NCBI GenBank assembly: GCA_028867035.1
Contig: JAGWHB010000003.1
Location: 180,960-244,959, forward strand
Origin: Nitrososphaerota archaeon
GTDB lineage: Archaea > Thermoproteota > Nitrososphaeria > Nitrososphaerales > Gagatemarchaeaceae
Direction: 5' to 3'
DNA: 64,000 bases
Shown here: piece by piece, positions 43,122 to 51,892 of the stretch
Numbering within the stretch: position 1 is the stretch's first letter
Layout of the letters: every line of letters begins with the position of its first letter
Notes under the pieces: model-generated
The model's database searches: none
What the model was told of the DNA's origin: nothing
Seen by the model: only the letters and a program-made list of their open reading frames with translations
Made by a program: the position numbers and the translations under genes

Positions 43122-44966
43122 CTACTCAGAGAGTGCCCCTATCCCCGAATCGAGTGCCGTGTCCAGTTCGTTCGCGGCCAGTATCAGTCCCATGTGACTG
43201 AACGCCTGAGGGAAATTGCCAAGTGCGTCCCCTGTCTTGGGGTCGACCTCCTCGGGGTAAAGCCCCAGGTGGTTCGCACGGCCCAGAAGCTCTTGTAAGT
43301 TGTTGCTGGCTTCCCCGACCCTTCCCAGACGCGCCAGGCAGGCGGTCAGCCAGAACCCGCAAAGCAGGAACGCCCCTTCCTTCCCGTGCAACCCGTCGTT
43401 CGCCCTGTACCTGTATACGAGGGCGCCGTCAGACAGCTCCTTGGTCACGGCCTCGATTGTCGATCTCATCTTCTCGTCGTCGGCTGGCAGGAACCCGATC
43501 AGTGGAAGCATGAGGGTCGCGGCGTCCAGGTCCTTCGAACCGTAGAAGATGGTGAAAGATCTTTTCTCCTCGTTCCATCCGTGTCTCAGGACGTCTTTTT
43601 TGATCTGCTTCATGGCCGAAGCCCACACCGGAACGTCCTCCCCATGGCCCGCCGCGCGGGCCACCTTGACGGCTCTGTCCAGCCCGGCCCAGCACCAAGC
43701 CTTGGTGTAGACGTAGTGCTCGCGCTTGTCTCGTATCTCCCAGATTCCATTCCCAGGCTCAGACCAATGTTCGAGTATGTAGTCTGCCAGCGGTTTCACG
43801 AACCGGAAGTACATCTCTTCGTCTATCGCCCGTCCATGCTTCGAAGAGAAATAGATGGAGTCGAGCATGTATCCATAGGCGTCCAGCTGAAGCTGCTCCA
43901 CCGCTTGGTTTCCGACCCTGACGGGCCTTGACTTCTTGTATCCTTCAAGATGGTCGAGGCTCCTCTCTTTGAAATTGGTCCCCCCGTTGACATCGTACAT
44001 CAGCCTGAGGTCCAGGTCCAGGGAAGGGTTGTTGTCGATCAGCCAACGGAGATAGGCTTCCGCTTCGCTCCTGCATCCGATCTTGTGGAACGCCCAGAGG
44101 GAGCTGGCCGAGTCGCGGATCCACGAGTAGCGATAGTCCCAGTTCCTTTCACCTCCAAGCGACTCGGGGAGCGACGTGGTCGGGGCCGCCACCATCGCTC
44201 CCGTGGGAGCGTACACCAGGAGCTTCAGAATGAGCGCAGACCTCGTGACGGCTTCCTTCCACCTCCCCCTGTACCTCAGAAGAGACACCCAGTCCAGCCA
44301 GAACACCTCGGTCTTGGCGCGCTTCCGCTCGGATTGGTAGTCTCGAATCTTTCTCGGAATCCCTTCACCGTAGCTTAGGACGAACGCTTTCTTCTCCCCT
44401 TGGCCAATTCTGAACTTCCCATCTATCCCTGTCTTGGTCAGTGGGAAGACGGCCGAGGTCGAGAGCACCATTTCCTCCCTCCTGTTTCTGATCGAGACGC
44501 CGTACTCCGCCTCGGTGAAATTGGGGGCTTCCGAGCCATAATCGAAGACTGGGCTGAAGACGAATTGCATTTCCATCTCTCCGCTCAGGCTCTCGACGAT
44601 TCTGTGGATCTCGGGCGGGGTCGACCATGCGCCCGGGGTGACGGAGCACGGCATGAAATCAGTGACCACGACCCGAGAAGTCACCGTCCTGAATTCCGTG
44701 CGCAAAATATTCGTGTCTTCAATGTAGCTTTGGGTCGATGAGCATGAACCCGAGGGTCGTACCGCCCATCGCCCCCCTTTCCTATGATCGAGGATGGACG
44801 CGAATATGCTGGGCGAGCTGAATTTCGGCATGCAGCACCAGTCGATGGAACCGTCGTACCCAACGAGCGCAGCGGTCCTCGTGTTTCCTATGATTCCATA
44901 GCCGCTTATGGGCTTGTAGTCGCCCTTGACTGGAAGCGAGAACCTGGTCTCAGGCGTGGGGCCCAC
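43122..44966 (-). CDS. GH15 glucoamylase/trehalase-like hydrolase
   Basis: 614 residues. N-terminal beta-sandwich domain (about 1-230) starting with GYGIIGNTRTAALVGYDGSI, then the (alpha/alpha)6 barrel with ERNWDYRYSWIRDSA near 265 (substrate and acid side), AWCWAGLDRAVKVA near 425, and catalytic base region LYPEEVDPKTG near 580. Archaeal members split maltooligosaccharides or trehalose to glucose. It lies behind glucose dehydrogenase and aldehyde dehydrogenase on the same strand and convergent with the GT gene. GTG start. Trehalase versus glucoamylase activity cannot be settled by sequence reading. Confidence 0.9.
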   Translation of the reverse strand: MGPTPETRFSLPVKGDYKPISGYGIIGNTRTAALVGYDGSIDWCCMPKFSSPSIFASILDHRKGGRWAVRPSGSCSSTQSYIEDTNILRTEFRTVTSRVVVTDFMPCSVTPGAWSTPPEIHRIVESLSGEMEMQFVFSPVFDYGSEAPNFTEAEYGVSIRNRREEMVLSTSAVFPLTKTGIDGKFRIGQGEKKAFVLSYGEGIPRKIRDYQSERKRAKTEVFWLDWVSLLRYRGRWKEAVTRSALILKLLVYAPTGAMVAAPTTSLPESLGGERNWDYRYSWIRDSASSLWAFHKIGCRSEAEAYLRWLIDNNPSLDLDLRLMYDVNGGTNFKERSLDHLEGYKKSRPVRVGNQAVEQLQLDAYGYMLDSIYFSSKHGRAIDEEMYFRFVKPLADYILEHWSEPGNGIWEIRDKREHYVYTKAWCWAGLDRAVKVARAAGHGEDVPVWASAMKQIKKDVLRHGWNEEKRSFTIFYGSKDLDAATLMLPLIGFLPADDEKMRSTIEAVTKELSDGALVYRYRANDGLHGKEGAFLLCGFWLTACLARLGRVGEASNNLQELLGRANHLGLYPEEVDPKTGDALGNFPQAFSHMGLILAANELDTALDSGIGALSE

Positions 44967-45043
44967 CCCAGTGGTTCCGAATCATGGCGGCGCTCCCCAA
45001 CGTGCACGTATCCCCGGGCTTAGAAGGTTCATCGAGTCCCTCA

Positions 45044-46111
45044 TTAGAACTGCAGCACCGTCTTGACGGCGTCACCACTCTTCGGCGAGTAAGCTTCCTC
45101 CCACTTCGACAGAGGGACCTTATCCGTGATTATCCGTCCAAGCAGCCCTTGGAATCGCTTCTCTATCCTCGCCAGGTCGGCGACCCCTTCCCTGAAGTAG
45201 GATAAGTTGGCGTTCACCGAGCCGAAGTAGACCCTGTTCCCCAGGACGAGGTTGGTGAATACCTTCCCGGCGTCCTCGGTCCCGGCCTGCGACCTGTAGA
45301 TCCCCACGAAGGAGACCACCCCGTTGGTCCCGCTGAGGTTCTGCGCCTCCAGCGCCACCGAGGTGGATCCTGTCGCTTCGAATACCAAGTCGAACCTGTC
45401 TTCCATGGATGACAGAGGGGTCTCCCCGACGTCGACGTAGCTCGCCCCCGTCAGGGACGCCAATTTCGCCTTCAGGCTGTCCGACGGCTTGCGGGCGACG
45501 GTGGTCACCTGCAGCCCCCTCAGCCTGAGAAGCGCAGTCGCAAGGAGCCCGACCGGCCCGGACCCAAGGACCAAAGCCGTCTTCGGTTTCCACTTCATCC
45601 GTGCCTCCTGAATCAGGAACGCCTGGCCTACCCCCTTCTCCACGATGGTAAGAGGTTCGAGGAGGACCCCTACTTCTGAAAGCGCCTCAGGGAGCTTGAC
45701 CACGAAACTAGAGTCAGTGATCGAGAGCTCCGAGGCGAATCCATGGAGCCCTTTGATCCCGTGCTCCCTGTAGTGGCCGGTGAGGCACATGTCAGACTCC
45801 CCTGCCCTGCAGTTCAGACAATCCTCCGGACATTTCCTTCTCACAGTGGGGACGACGAGGTCCCCCTCCTCGAACCCGCGGGTCCCGGGTCCGACCCTTT
45901 CGACTCTGGAGAGGGACTCGTGACCTATTATCAGATACGGAGAACCGGCTGGGGCCTGGCCGTAGAACCCCGAAACAATGTCCATGTCGGTGCCGCACAC
46001 GCCCACTCGGAGGACGCGGAGCAGCAGCTCCCCTCTCTTCGGCACTGGCTCCTCCACCTCTTTCAATGCGAGCGAACCAGAGGCACCCGGAGTGACTGTT
46101 ATCGCCTTCAT
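45044..46111 (-). CDS. gdh: Glucose 1-dehydrogenase, zinc-dependent MDR type
   Basis: 355 residues. Oxidises glucose (often also galactose) to the lactone with NAD(P). Landmarks: VGVCGTDMDIVSGFYG near 37-52 (catalytic zinc Cys), GHESLSRVERVGPG near 64, structural zinc cysteines KCPEDCLNC plus a later Cys (about 93-109), nucleotide fold VLGSGPVGLLATALLRL near 184, and the archaeal GDH C-terminal domain. First step of the npED route here. ATG 46111 is chosen; GTG 46120 overlaps the upstream stop. It follows the aldehyde dehydrogenase by 9 bases. Confidence 0.9.
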   Translation of the reverse strand: MKAITVTPGASGSLALKEVEEPVPKRGELLLRVLRVGVCGTDMDIVSGFYGQAPAGSPYLIIGHESLSRVERVGPGTRGFEEGDLVVPTVRRKCPEDCLNCRAGESDMCLTGHYREHGIKGLHGFASELSITDSSFVVKLPEALSEVGVLLEPLTIVEKGVGQAFLIQEARMKWKPKTALVLGSGPVGLLATALLRLRGLQVTTVARKPSDSLKAKLASLTGASYVDVGETPLSSMEDRFDLVFEATGSTSVALEAQNLSGTNGVVSFVGIYRSQAGTEDAGKVFTNLVLGNRVYFGSVNANLSYFREGVADLARIEKRFQGLLGRIITDKVPLSKWEEAYSPKSGDAVKTVLQF

Positions 46112-46120
46112 CGAGAACAC

Positions 46121-47599
46121 TCAGCTATACGGAAAGAGGTAAGGGAGCCCTGGCCTGTCGTTCCAGTCGATGTAACATGTCTTCAGCTGCGTGTAAAGCT
46201 CCAGCCCATGCCTCGACCCCTCCGCCCCGACTCCAGACATCCTGAATCCAGTATGGGCACCCTGCAGCTGCTCAGGGCCCACCTGGTTGATGTATGTCTC
46301 CCCGAAACGGATTCGATGCATCGCTTTCATCACGTTATTGTTGTCCTTCGTGAAGACGTAGGACGCCAGCCCGTAATCGGAGTCGTTGGCCAGCTCTATC
46401 GCCCGGTCGAAGCTCTCGACCTCGAGCACGGGGACCACGGGACCGAATATCTCTTTCTGAACGAGTGGGGACTCCTGATGGACGCCGTCTATCACCGTCG
46501 GTTCCAGGTACCATCCCCTGCGCATCGGAGGCGTGCTTCCGCCCAAGATTATCTTGGAGCCCTCCCCCCGTGCTAGCTCGATGAAACCCTCGCTCGTCTC
46601 CCTCTCCTTCTTGCTCACCATGGGCCCGAGGTCAGTGCCCTCGGCCTTCGGGTCTCCCAACCTGAGATTCTTTGACATCTCGACGAACTTCCCGAGGAAT
46701 TTGGCCTTGATGCTCTCGTCGAGGTACAACCGCTCCGAGCTTATGCACGTCTGGCCGCAGTTCCAGTACCTCGCCCACACGGCACACTTCAGCGCCCAGT
46801 CCATGTCGGCGTCTCGCCATACGATGAACGGCGCCTTCCCACCCAATTCGAGGATTAGCTTGCCGACCTGATTGGACGCCCGTTGCATGATCTTCCTCCC
46901 AGCCTCCGTGCTACCGGTCATGGTCACCAGTCCCGTCTTCTTGTTGCCGCAGAGCTCATCCCCCGCTTCGGAGCCGTCGCCGGTGACAAGGTTGACGACG
47001 CCCTTCGGAATCCCTGACCGCTCGGCAAGCTTGACTATTTCAATCGCGCTGAGAGGGGTGTTGCTGGAAGGCTTCACGACCACGGAGTTCCCCGTGATCA
47101 GCGCGGGCGCAAGCTTCCTGGCGACCATCGCCGACGGGAAGTTCCAGGGTGTAATGGCCGCCACAACCCCGATGGGGAGCCTCAAGATCATGATGGTCTG
47201 GCCCGGGTTGTCGCTGGGGAGAACGTCCCCCTCTATCCTGCGGGCGAACTCAGCGAAGTACTCGAAGTGCGCCGCCGACCCATCTACCTCTGCCCTCGAC
47301 TCGAAGAGAGGCTTTCCCTGTTCTGACGTAAGCACCGAGGCGAGCTCTTCTCTGTTCTCCCGTATCAGTTGGGCGATGCGCTGCATGAAGGAGGCGCGTT
47401 TGAGAGGAGGGATTTCGGCCCACTCTTTCTGTGCTCTGGCCGCCGAATCCAACGCCCTCTTGGCGTCTTCCCTCGTCCCCTTGGGTACGCTGGCCATCAC
47501 CTCTTCTGTCGCCGGGTTCACGACGTCGATGGTCTCTTCGCCAGATCCATCGACCCAGTCACCATCTATGAACATCTTCTCAGAGCGCGACGAGGCCAT
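46121..47599 (-). CDS. NAD(P)-aldehyde dehydrogenase, likely glyceraldehyde dehydrogenase
   Basis: 492 residues from ATG 47599. PWNFP near 157 holds the active-site Asn, ELGGKAPF near 254 the general base Glu, and NCGQTCISSERLY near 284 the nucleophilic Cys. In npED metabolism glyceraldehyde from KDG is oxidised to glycerate; this enzyme sits between glucose dehydrogenase and glycerate kinase, which fits. Other aldehydes (lactaldehyde, succinate semialdehyde) are possible. The frame is open 104 codons more upstream, antisense to the kinase gene, without family similarity. A GTATTTAC element shared with the kinase gene precedes it. Confidence 0.87.
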   Translation of the reverse strand: MASSRSEKMFIDGDWVDGSGEETIDVVNPATEEVMASVPKGTREDAKRALDSAARAQKEWAEIPPLKRASFMQRIAQLIRENREELASVLTSEQGKPLFESRAEVDGSAAHFEYFAEFARRIEGDVLPSDNPGQTIMILRLPIGVVAAITPWNFPSAMVARKLAPALITGNSVVVKPSSNTPLSAIEIVKLAERSGIPKGVVNLVTGDGSEAGDELCGNKKTGLVTMTGSTEAGRKIMQRASNQVGKLILELGGKAPFIVWRDADMDWALKCAVWARYWNCGQTCISSERLYLDESIKAKFLGKFVEMSKNLRLGDPKAEGTDLGPMVSKKERETSEGFIELARGEGSKIILGGSTPPMRRGWYLEPTVIDGVHQESPLVQKEIFGPVVPVLEVESFDRAIELANDSDYGLASYVFTKDNNNVMKAMHRIRFGETYINQVGPEQLQGAHTGFRMSGVGAEGSRHGLELYTQLKTCYIDWNDRPGLPYLFPYS

Positions 47600-47626
47600 G
47601 ATGAAGACTGACGAAGGCTCCTCCAT

Positions 47627-47638
47627 CGTATTTACATC
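47627..47638. promoter_or_regulatory. Shared TATA-like element of aldehyde dehydrogenase and glycerate kinase
   Basis: CGTATTTACATC reads as TATA on both strands. Predicted starts are near 47606 (minus) and 47658 (plus), giving leaders of 7 bases for the dehydrogenase and 12-30 bases for the kinase, so the two npED genes are probably fired together. Confidence 0.45.
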
Positions 47639-47687
47639 TTGAGGCTGGAGCTGCCACTGAGAGCCAGAGTTGACTTCAGAGCTGACC

Positions 47688-49022
47688 ATGGCTATCTCCC
47701 TCGCAGAAGGGATGAGGAGAGATGCACTGCTCGCCGTAGAAGCATCCCTTGATGCGGCCCATCCCTCCGTGCTGGTCAGGAATGCCCTGCGGCTCGAAGG
47801 AGACAGACTCACAGCAGGTGACAGCGAGTATCGCCTGGCTGGCCGTGGTCGGGTCCTCGTCGTCGGAGGGGGGAAAGCGTCAGGCCTCATGGCAGTGGAA
47901 GTAGCGCGCATCCTGGGAGATAGAATTGACCACGGTGTCGTGATAGTCCCTGAATATCAGCGGTCCCTCCCAAAACTGGAGAAAGTGAAATTCGCGAGAT
48001 CGACGCACCCCCTCCCTTCGGAGAAGGGGGTGCGGGCGGTCAGGAAGATGCTCGAGGTCCTCAGCGACGCCAGGAGTGGAGACCTCGTGATCGCCCTGGT
48101 GTCCGGCGGCGGCTCGGCGCTCATGCCCCTCCCCGCCGAGGGGGTGACGGTAGGGGAACTCGAACTTACGACCAGCCTTCTCCTAAGAGCTGGCGCGGCG
48201 ATAGGTGAAATCAACTGTGTGAGGAAGCACCTCTCACGCGTCTCGGGTGGGAGGCTGGTAGAACGAGTGCGAGGCGCAGATGTGCTGACCCTGATGATTT
48301 CAGATGTAGTGGGCGACGACCCCAGTTCGGTCGCTTCAGGTCCCACGGTGCCGGACCCCACGACGTTCGCCGATGCCCGCCGGGCCCTGAAGGCCCGAAA
48401 AGTCTGGGATGCTGTCCCGACTTCAGTAAGAAAAGTGATCCAGGGGGGCATCGCCGGGACCATCAAAGAGACGCCAAAGCCTGGGAACGCGATGTTCGCC
48501 AGAGTCAGCAACGTCGTGGTGGGGACGAACGCCGTGGCCTGCTCCGCAGCAAGGGTGTCCCTCGAAAGGGCAGGCTATCGGGTCTCGTCACTTCTCGGCT
48601 CCGTCACCGGCGAAGCGAGGGCGGTAGGCAGGCGCCTTGCCCTCCTGGCCCGCTCCGGCGGAGGGACCTCGCCCTGGGCTACTGTCTGGGGAGGAGAGAC
48701 CACTGTCACGGTCAGAGGAAGCGGCGTCGGAGGGAGGAACCAAGAATTTGCGCTAGCCGCTGCCATCTACCTCAAGGACTCATCCAGGACTACCATTGTC
48801 TCATTCGGTACCGACGGCATCGACGGCGCGACGAGGGCCGCTGGTGCCATCGCGGACTCGACCACATTCCAGAGAGCTAAGGTAGCTGGCCTGGACCCGT
48901 CGCGTTTTCTCCACGACAACGACTCGTTTTCCTTCTTCAGGTCTCTGGGAGACCTGGTGGTGACAGGCCCTACGGGGACCAACGTAAACGACGTGATGTT
49001 TGCCATCAGGGAGAAGGGCTAG
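47688..49022 (+). CDS. Glycerate 2-kinase (MOFRL family)
   Basis: 444 residues. Converts glycerate to 2-phosphoglycerate, the last special step of the npED pathway. Signatures: VLVVGGGKASGLMAVEVARI near 62, VSGGGSALMPLP near 140, NCVRKHLSRVSGGRL near 180, ISDVVGDDPSSVASGPTVPD near 205, and the C-terminal MOFRL motif GGRNQEFAL near 346 and FGTDGIDG near 370. TTG 47670 in the same frame is an alternative start. Convergent with gluconate dehydratase, overlapping by 4 bases. Confidence 0.9.
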   Translation: MAISLAEGMRRDALLAVEASLDAAHPSVLVRNALRLEGDRLTAGDSEYRLAGRGRVLVVGGGKASGLMAVEVARILGDRIDHGVVIVPEYQRSLPKLEKVKFARSTHPLPSEKGVRAVRKMLEVLSDARSGDLVIALVSGGGSALMPLPAEGVTVGELELTTSLLLRAGAAIGEINCVRKHLSRVSGGRLVERVRGADVLTLMISDVVGDDPSSVASGPTVPDPTTFADARRALKARKVWDAVPTSVRKVIQGGIAGTIKETPKPGNAMFARVSNVVVGTNAVACSAARVSLERAGYRVSSLLGSVTGEARAVGRRLALLARSGGGTSPWATVWGGETTVTVRGSGVGGRNQEFALAAAIYLKDSSRTTIVSFGTDGIDGATRAAGAIADSTTFQRAKVAGLDPSRFLHDNDSFSFFRSLGDLVVTGPTGTNVNDVMFAIREKG

Positions 49023-50203
49023 GATTTCTTCCAGGTGTCCTTCACGACCCAGACAGGTTCGTCCGGGTCGAAAGTCTCCTGTCCCTCGAACGTGTGCTCT
49101 TCAAGAACCCTGTCGTCGACCTCTACTCCAAGGCCGGGCCTGTTGGGCACCTCTGAGCGTCCTTTTGAAACCGGAGTCCCGCCCTTGATCAGTTTCCGTT
49201 TCCACTCAGGGAATACGTCGTAGAAGGACTCTTGGATCAGGAAGTTCGGGATGGTAGCATCCACCTGGAGCGTGGCCGCGTTTTGTATGGGCCCGAAAGC
49301 ATTGTGGAATGCCATCTCGACGCCGTAGGCCTCTGCTATGGCGCTCACCTTCTTCGCCTGGGTGATCCCGCCGATGTTCGTGATGTCCGCCTGGAGGAAG
49401 TCAGCAAGGTGGTTGGAGCAGACGTAGGCGGCGTGCTCCTTTGTCAGAATCCTCTCCCCGAGCGCGACCCTGACCTCGGTGGAGGCCCTGTACTTCCTCA
49501 TCCCCTCGATGTTATCGGGATGAATGGGCTCCTCCACGAAGAGGGGCTCCAGGGGCCCCAGCTTCCTTGCGGCCATTATCGCAGAGTTGGGATTGAACCT
49601 CCCATGATGCTCTATCAGCAAGTCGACCTTCCCCTTCGTCGCGTCCTTCACCGCCTTCACCCTGTCGTATGCCTCATCGAGTCCGGTCGCGTCTATCCAG
49701 TCGTAGTACCTTCCGAAAGGATCGAACTTCAGCGCCGTGTACCCCAATGCGGCGAACTTCTTCGCCCTGGCAGCGAACTGCTCCGGCGTGACACACTCGG
49801 AATACCAGCCGTTGGAATACAGTCGCACCGACTTCCTGAAGGAGCCGCCCATGAGCTTGTGGATGGGTACGCCATGGTGCTTGCCGATGATGTCCCAGCA
49901 CGCGATGTCGAAGGCGCTCAGCGCAGTGGTCGATTCGAATGACACGGGGAGATAGAAGTCATGCTTGTGCCATTCGTGCTGGTTGAGCTCAAGTTCAGAG
50001 GGGTCCTTCCCTTTGTACAGCCTCCCCACCTCCTTCAGAGACTCCACAACCGGTCTCACCCTGAGTGTGGGGACTGCCTCGCCATAGCCCACCAGGCCGT
50101 CAGATGTGGTGAGGCGCAATACAATGGATATCCCTGCCCAGGTCGCCCCCCCGGCCCTCGCGGGCTCTCCCAGGGTGAATATGTCGAAATCTGTAATCTT
50201 CAG
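49019..50203 (-). CDS. gad: Gluconate dehydratase (enolase superfamily), CTG start
   Basis: 394 residues, equal to the known archaeal enzyme length. It dehydrates gluconate (and perhaps galactonate) to KDG. Metal-binding acids appear in DLLIEHHGRF, PLFVEEPIHPDN and ALGERILTKE, and a catalytic His in MAFHNAFGP. The frame upstream of the TTG at 50119 encodes a proper MR-family N-terminus (KITDFDIFTLGEP), with no ATG, GTG or TTG before a TAG. CTG at 50203-50201 is preceded by GGAGG with an 8-base spacer and is the evident start. It follows the KDG aldolase by 39 bases. Confidence 0.88.
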   Translation of the reverse strand: MKITDFDIFTLGEPARAGGATWAGISIVLRLTTSDGLVGYGEAVPTLRVRPVVESLKEVGRLYKGKDPSELELNQHEWHKHDFYLPVSFESTTALSAFDIACWDIIGKHHGVPIHKLMGGSFRKSVRLYSNGWYSECVTPEQFAARAKKFAALGYTALKFDPFGRYYDWIDATGLDEAYDRVKAVKDATKGKVDLLIEHHGRFNPNSAIMAARKLGPLEPLFVEEPIHPDNIEGMRKYRASTEVRVALGERILTKEHAAYVCSNHLADFLQADITNIGGITQAKKVSAIAEAYGVEMAFHNAFGPIQNAATLQVDATIPNFLIQESFYDVFPEWKRKLIKGGTPVSKGRSEVPNRPGLGVEVDDRVLEEHTFEGQETFDPDEPVWVVKDTWKKS

Positions 50204-50242
50204 CTCAAGTGCCTCCTAGTCCGTCCCCGCAAGTTCGTCCTC

Positions 50243-51127
50243 CTATTTGAACCCGGCCGCATTCATCAGGGCCTTCACTTCCCCCTTCTCTTCATCCGAC
50301 AGGGGGGTCTGCGGCTTCCTGACGTCCCCCACCGGGAATCCGACGACCCTCATAGCTTCTTTCAGCCCAGCGGGGAAGTAACCTACCCCGGCCGCTTCGA
50401 TGGCAGGCATGATCGAACCCTGGACCTTCAGGGCTTCTCTCAACTTCCCTGTCTCCACCAGGTCGAAGATGGTCGAGGCCCTCTTGGGAAGGATATTCGA
50501 AACACTGATGACAGCACCGCTCCCCCCCGCCTCAAGGCAGGCATAGGTCATCGCATCCGAACCAGTGAACACTGCAATCTTCTTTCCCACCGCCCCGATG
50601 AACCGGAGCAGGTTGAGCATGTTGTATTCGGTGTACTTCATCCCTACGATGGCACCCTCCTCCGCTAGGCGCGAAACCACAGACAGGGGGACGTAGTTGT
50701 GTGTCCACTCGGGTATGTTGTACAGGACCAATGGGAGCGATATCGACTCGAAAATCATCCTGAAATGCATATGGAGCCCGTCGTCGCTTACCCTGTAATA
50801 GTATGGAGGGGTAGCCACCACGCCATCGGCGCCGACGTCGGCGGCATCGTTGGCATACACGACTGCGTTGTTGGGGGAGGGATCGGAAACCCCTGCGAGC
50901 ACGGGGACCCTGGAATTGGCGTGTTCAACCACTACTTCTACGACGCGTCTCCGCTCAATACGGTCAAGAAGGGCGAACTCCCCGGTGGTCCCCAGGGGGA
51001 AGAGCCCGTCGACCCCACCCTCGATCAGGTAGTCGGTCAGTTCCCTCAGCCTCTTCTCGTCGACCCCGCCGTCCCTCGTGAATGGCGTGGGCATCGGCGA
51101 CCATATCCCTCGCAGCTTGAGTCTCAT
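50243..51127 (-). CDS. kdgA: 2-keto-3-deoxygluconate aldolase (DapA/NAL family)
   Basis: 294 residues. Splits KDG to pyruvate and glyceraldehyde. PLGTTGEFALLDRIERR near 40 holds the carboxylate-binding motif, LYNIPEWTH near 132 the catalytic Tyr, and GMKYTEYN near 158 the Schiff-base Lys. ATG 51127 overlaps the upstream cyclase stop (ATGA); the frame continues upstream but only antisense-like sequence lies there. Dihydrodipicolinate synthase is the alternative reading, but the neighbours are npED genes. Confidence 0.87.
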   Translation of the reverse strand: MRLKLRGIWSPMPTPFTRDGGVDEKRLRELTDYLIEGGVDGLFPLGTTGEFALLDRIERRRVVEVVVEHANSRVPVLAGVSDPSPNNAVVYANDAADVGADGVVATPPYYYRVSDDGLHMHFRMIFESISLPLVLYNIPEWTHNYVPLSVVSRLAEEGAIVGMKYTEYNMLNLLRFIGAVGKKIAVFTGSDAMTYACLEAGGSGAVISVSNILPKRASTIFDLVETGKLREALKVQGSIMPAIEAAGVGYFPAGLKEAMRVVGFPVGDVRKPQTPLSDEEKGEVKALMNAAGFK

Positions 51128-51801
51128 ACCGGTTCCCCCATTGGATAAGCCATGGCCCTGGCAGGAGCGCCGTCGCACCCCCCCACCTTTATGGGCAAGC
51201 AGACGAACATGACCCTTCGTCCCACCATCCCAGCCAGGTTCTCGTTCAAAGATTCTATGATCGGAATCTCATGTGATAAGAGCTCAACGTGCGCCGCCGG
51301 AACCTTCGCGCCGAACTTCTCGACAGAAAGGTAGTCGATGCCGACCGCCTTCACCCCTCTTCGGACGAGCCATCTTGCCCCGTCGGCGCCCAGATAGGTG
51401 TACTTTCTACGGGCGCGAGGGTCGTCCCATCTCCTGCTCAGCCCAGTGTAGAGCAGCACTATATCGCCTTCGCCGACGGCGCGCGAATGCCCTTCAAAGT
51501 CGGAGGCCGTGACAGCAGAACCTGCAGGAAGGTGCGAGAAATCAAGTACCGCTGCCTCCCCCACGAAGCTCTCGACCGAGAGCTCGTCCAGGGTCCTTCC
51601 CCCCTTGATAAAATGGCTGGGAGCATCAACATGTGTCCCCGTGTGTGAACCGAGGCTCATCACCGAGAGGTTCACGCCATCCTTGTCCAATCGCTTGAAC
51701 CTGGAGACCTTCGGGACGGCGTCGCCGACATAGACGGTCATCCCGTTCTTGATTGTCTGGGTCAGGTCGACCGCAGCGCCCGACCTTATGGTGAAGCTCA
51801 C
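51124..51801 (-). CDS. Cyclase/kynurenine-formamidase-family hydrolase
   Basis: 225 residues, PF04199-type metal-dependent hydrolase. The metal and active-site motif is GSHTGTHVDAPSHF (about 49-62), with further elements HVELLSHEIPIIESL near 176. These enzymes open amides and lactam/lactone-like rings. It is the first gene of the operon with KDG aldolase and gluconate dehydratase, so it could hydrolyse gluconolactone, a step for which no classical lactonase is present here; that is inference. The GTG 51801 start is set by CGTATTACTC 26 bases upstream; the frame runs further but antisense to the glycosidase. Confidence 0.8.
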   Translation of the reverse strand: MSFTIRSGAAVDLTQTIKNGMTVYVGDAVPKVSRFKRLDKDGVNLSVMSLGSHTGTHVDAPSHFIKGGRTLDELSVESFVGEAAVLDFSHLPAGSAVTASDFEGHSRAVGEGDIVLLYTGLSRRWDDPRARRKYTYLGADGARWLVRRGVKAVGIDYLSVEKFGAKVPAAHVELLSHEIPIIESLNENLAGMVGRRVMFVCLPIKVGGCDGAPARAMAYPMGEPV

Positions 51802-51892
51802 ACGCCGACCCAGGCCCCAAGAGTAATACGCCTTTCTCGCCAAGGAGCAGCAGGAGTCCCGCTGCGAAAACCGTAAGAGGGATTGCGCATCG

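Noticed and set aside
47600-47911. 104-codon N-terminal extension of the aldehyde dehydrogenase
   Set aside because: Runs antisense through the glycerate kinase start, lacks family similarity, and lies beyond the TATA element.
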